A DNA stretch of 64,000 bases from Elstera sp043721315 (GTDB lineage Bacteria > Pseudomonadota > Alphaproteobacteria > Elsterales > Elsteraceae): assembly GCA_043721315.1 (NCBI GenBank), contig JAYSQZ010000052.1, positions 62,001 to 126,000 of the forward strand, in the 5' to 3' direction. The notes under the pieces are model-generated. The model was not told the origin of the DNA. It was given only the letters and a program-made list of their open reading frames with translations, and did not search any database. A program made the position numbers and the translations under genes. Positions 62,909-64,000 of this stretch are shown one piece after another. The stretch's first letter is position 1. Every line of letters begins with the position of its first letter.

Positions 62909-62933
62909 ACGCTAAAAGCAAGGCTTGGAGCGT
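62909..62933 (-). terminator. Hairpin after precursor A1
   Basis: ACGCT-aaa-AGC-aag-GCT-tgg-AGCGT double dyad, six bases after the A1 stop, conserved exactly at the other copy. No T-run, so possibly an mRNA 3' stabiliser or weak attenuator. Confidence 0.45.
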
Positions 62934-62938
62934 TAACC

Positions 62939-63112
62939 TTATGACATCGACGTTGGCGACGGCCCGTCATTACCAGGCTTTGAATTAAATTGAGTAAATT
63001 CTGCAATCGAAAATATCTTGATAGAGTCTAGTGGTGCAACCCAAGTCGACTCGTTTGTTTTCTGCTCTACTGCGTGCAACACACTTATGCGGTCGCTATG
63101 GTATTTTTCCAT
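62939..63112 (-). CDS. Lasso-type RiPP precursor A1
   Basis: 57 residues: MEKYHSDRIS-start, Ser/His-rich N-terminus, leader segment WVAPLDSIKIFSIAEFTQF (24-42) and C-terminus FNSKPGNDGPSPTSMS. Thr40 is at position -2 if the core begins at Phe42, and Asp49 is then core residue 8, fitting an 8-residue macrolactam ring; the C-terminal residue is Ser. W24-x2-P27 resembles the lasso YxxP leader motif. Start chosen as MEKY because the sister gene starts the same way; AGGGTGTG precedes it. Confidence 0.8.
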   Translation of the reverse strand: MEKYHSDRISVLHAVEQKTNESTWVAPLDSIKIFSIAEFTQFNSKPGNDGPSPTSMS

Positions 63113-63346
63113 CTGGCACACCCTATTTCATTATTCGATCAAGGCTTCTGGCAAAGGCACAAGGTAGCGTAGGGCAGCATCCACCGGATTAAAATCATAG
63201 CTAACACTACTTCAGCCAGCCTCGAATAACAAGAATAAGCCCCTGATTTATGGGCTTGAGCCGACGTCTGCGGTGGGGCATCAAAACTAGCCAATAATTC
63301 AGTTACAGATGATTATGTTTTTTCAACTTAACGCTGTGTATCTATC

Positions 63347-63371
63347 ACGCTAAAAGCAAGGCTTGGAGCGT
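63347..63371 (-). terminator. Hairpin after precursor A2
   Basis: Same 25-base double dyad as at 62909, conserved without change in the duplication. Confidence 0.45.
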
Positions 63372-63376
63372 TAACC

Positions 63377-63550
63377 TTATGACATCGAAAATGTCGCCGT
63401 CCCATCAGTACCAGGGTTCGAACTAAACTGAGTAAATTCTGCAATCGAAAATATTTTGATCGAGTCTAGCGGCGCAACCCATGTTGCCTCGTGGGTTTTC
63501 TGCGTTGCTGCCTGCGACACGTTCTCGCTGTTGCTACGATATTTTTCCAT
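63377..63550 (-). CDS. Lasso-type RiPP precursor A2
   Basis: 57 residues, same length as A1: N-terminus MEKYRSNSENVSQAATQK, identical leader segment WVAPLDSIKIFSIAEFTQF (24-42), and core FSSNPGTDGTATFSMS. Shared with A1 are the Thr at -2, core F1, S3, P5, G6, D8, G9 and the C-terminal SMS. Position differences lie mostly in the core and far N-terminus, the pattern expected of a family of RiPP precursors. It is the first (upstream) of the two. Too short for automatic gene finders; missed easily. Confidence 0.8.
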   Translation of the reverse strand: MEKYRSNSENVSQAATQKTHEATWVAPLDSIKIFSIAEFTQFSSNPGTDGTATFSMS

Positions 63551-63880
63551 GTGTCTCGCCCTATTTTGTCAACAGATCAAGTCTTGCAGCGAAGGCGCAA
63601 AACATCATCGCATCTGCCAGACTCTAGCTCACAGCAGATATTACTTCAGCCGCCTCCGAATATCAAGAACAAGCCCCAGACTGGAGGGCGTGGGGCCGAT
63701 GTATGCGATCAAACGTTAAAGCCATTGAATTAAAAAGTTGCAAAAAATATATTTTTTCAACCAAAAAATTCTTAAATTTGAACAATTCCAGTGTGACAAA
63801 GGCACACTCTTATGGTGTTTTAAGCGCACGGCATGGTCCTGATAATCTCGAAAACGTGCAGAACGGAGGAGGGTGCCACA
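63551..63880. other. AT-rich intergenic region upstream of A2 and the tail-collar gene
   Basis: About 330 bases without a supported gene. Up to about 63690 it is the diverged upstream half of the 438-bp duplication and should hold the A2 promoter on the minus strand. After that comes a strongly AT-rich tract (63732-63780, TTAAAAAGTTGC to AATTTGAACAAT) and then the Shine-Dalgarno GGAGGAGG of the next gene. Confidence 0.7.
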
Positions 63881-64000
63881 ATGGATGGTTTTTTAGGGGA
63901 ACTTCGACTCTTCGCTTTCGGGCAGGTTCCGAGATATTGGCTTCCTTGCAACGGCCAGGTTCTGAGCACCCAACAATATCAGGCTTTGTTCGCATTGCTG
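63881..64000 (+). CDS. Phage tail collar domain protein (microcystin-dependent-protein-like), 3' truncated
   Basis: Starts with ATG preceded by CGGAGGAGG. The first 40 residues, MDGFLGELRLFAFGQVPRYW then LPCNGQVLSTQQYQALFALL, closely match the N-terminal tail-collar domain of microcystin-dependent/tail-fibre proteins (FLGEIRLF...W..CNGQ.L....Q.LF.LLG). The gene continues past the window. Such genes occur both in phage and as bacterial orphans, often in groups of three. Confidence 0.85.
   Translation, partial: MDGFLGELRLFAFGQVPRYWLPCNGQVLSTQQYQALFALL

Larger units (their letters stand above)
62907..63690. repeat. 438-bp tandem duplication containing the two precursor genes
   Basis: Matching points lie 438 bases apart throughout (gene starts 63112/63550; downstream hairpins 62909/63347). 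The right end is approximate. 62907-62950 and 63345-63388 are identical (44 bases), while core-coding and upstream parts have diverged. Confidence 0.85.

Noticed and set aside
63456..63733. Plus-strand open frames across precursor A2 and its upstream region
   Set aside because: They lie over the duplicated precursor gene, have no family resemblance and are not conserved in the sister copy.
1..64000. Insertion sequences or integrase genes
   Set aside because: No transposase, integrase or paired terminal repeats of IS size were seen; only short palindromic and tandem repeats.

Overview
The window is GC-rich, densely coded bacterial DNA from an alphaproteobacterium, most likely a rhodospirillalean. 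The evidence is the ALAS-type hemA, the order infA-maf-RNase E/G-yacG-tRNA-Phe, the DUF1285/NUDIX/DUF6111/cca cluster and the MoxR-DUF58-BatA/DUF4159 operon. I could not do a species-level assignment.

Layout. 1-2151: tail of an L-rhamnose catabolic operon (RhaD dehydrogenase end, RhaI). 2170-9000: housekeeping (ThiE-like protein, class I FBP aldolase, bifunctional PBP, GNAT, then cca-DUF6111-NUDIX-DUF1285 coupled by 4-bp overlaps). 9025-15846: a four-gene MoxR/BatA-like operon. 15995-24411: pirin, a lysine 2,3-aminomutase relative with a repeat-altered C-terminus, SemiSWEET, ExoD, TerC, MarC, TatA, DUF423, a GAF-GGDEF-EAL protein, a TusA-like protein and a histone-deacetylase-fold hydrolase. 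24433-28357: xseB-ispA-dxs-tlyA (isoprenoid module).

28405-37405 is an accessory sugar locus bounded on one side by several palindromic repeats. It holds an AraF/Rbs-type ABC importer, a mutarotase, an SDR dehydrogenase, galactonate dehydratase (DgoD), a DapA-superfamily protein and a FadR-type GntR regulator. Together they look like an oxidative D-galactose or similar aldose pathway. A shared motif (GTTTATCATAT) lies in the divergent promoter and in front of the regulator gene. 37659-41773: sppA, an orphan antitoxin-like HTH protein, aroC and fabI. 42016-47144: an uncharacterised module (TTC38-type TPR protein, class III CoA-transferase, ThDP enzyme, secreted esterase). 47141-56628: OpgC, DoxX-like, a secreted unknown, CbpA-like DnaJ, pdxH, a CDF transporter, hemA, an LMW-phosphatase, infA, maf, RNase E/G and yacG.

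The most interesting part begins just after tRNA-Phe (56715-56790) and runs to about 63.7 kb. It appears to be an atypical lasso-peptide (RiPP) cluster: an ABC exporter, a PqqD/RRE protein, an HPr-kinase-like kinase, a sulfotransferase, and an asparagine-synthetase-like cyclase without the glutaminase cysteine. It also has two 57-residue precursor genes created by a 438-bp tandem duplication. The precursors share an identical leader segment and differ in the core; a penultimate leader Thr, an Asp at core position 8 and a C-terminal Ser are conserved. No B2-type (transglutaminase-fold) leader peptidase is present in the window. The window ends in the start of a phage-tail-collar (microcystin-dependent protein-like) gene.
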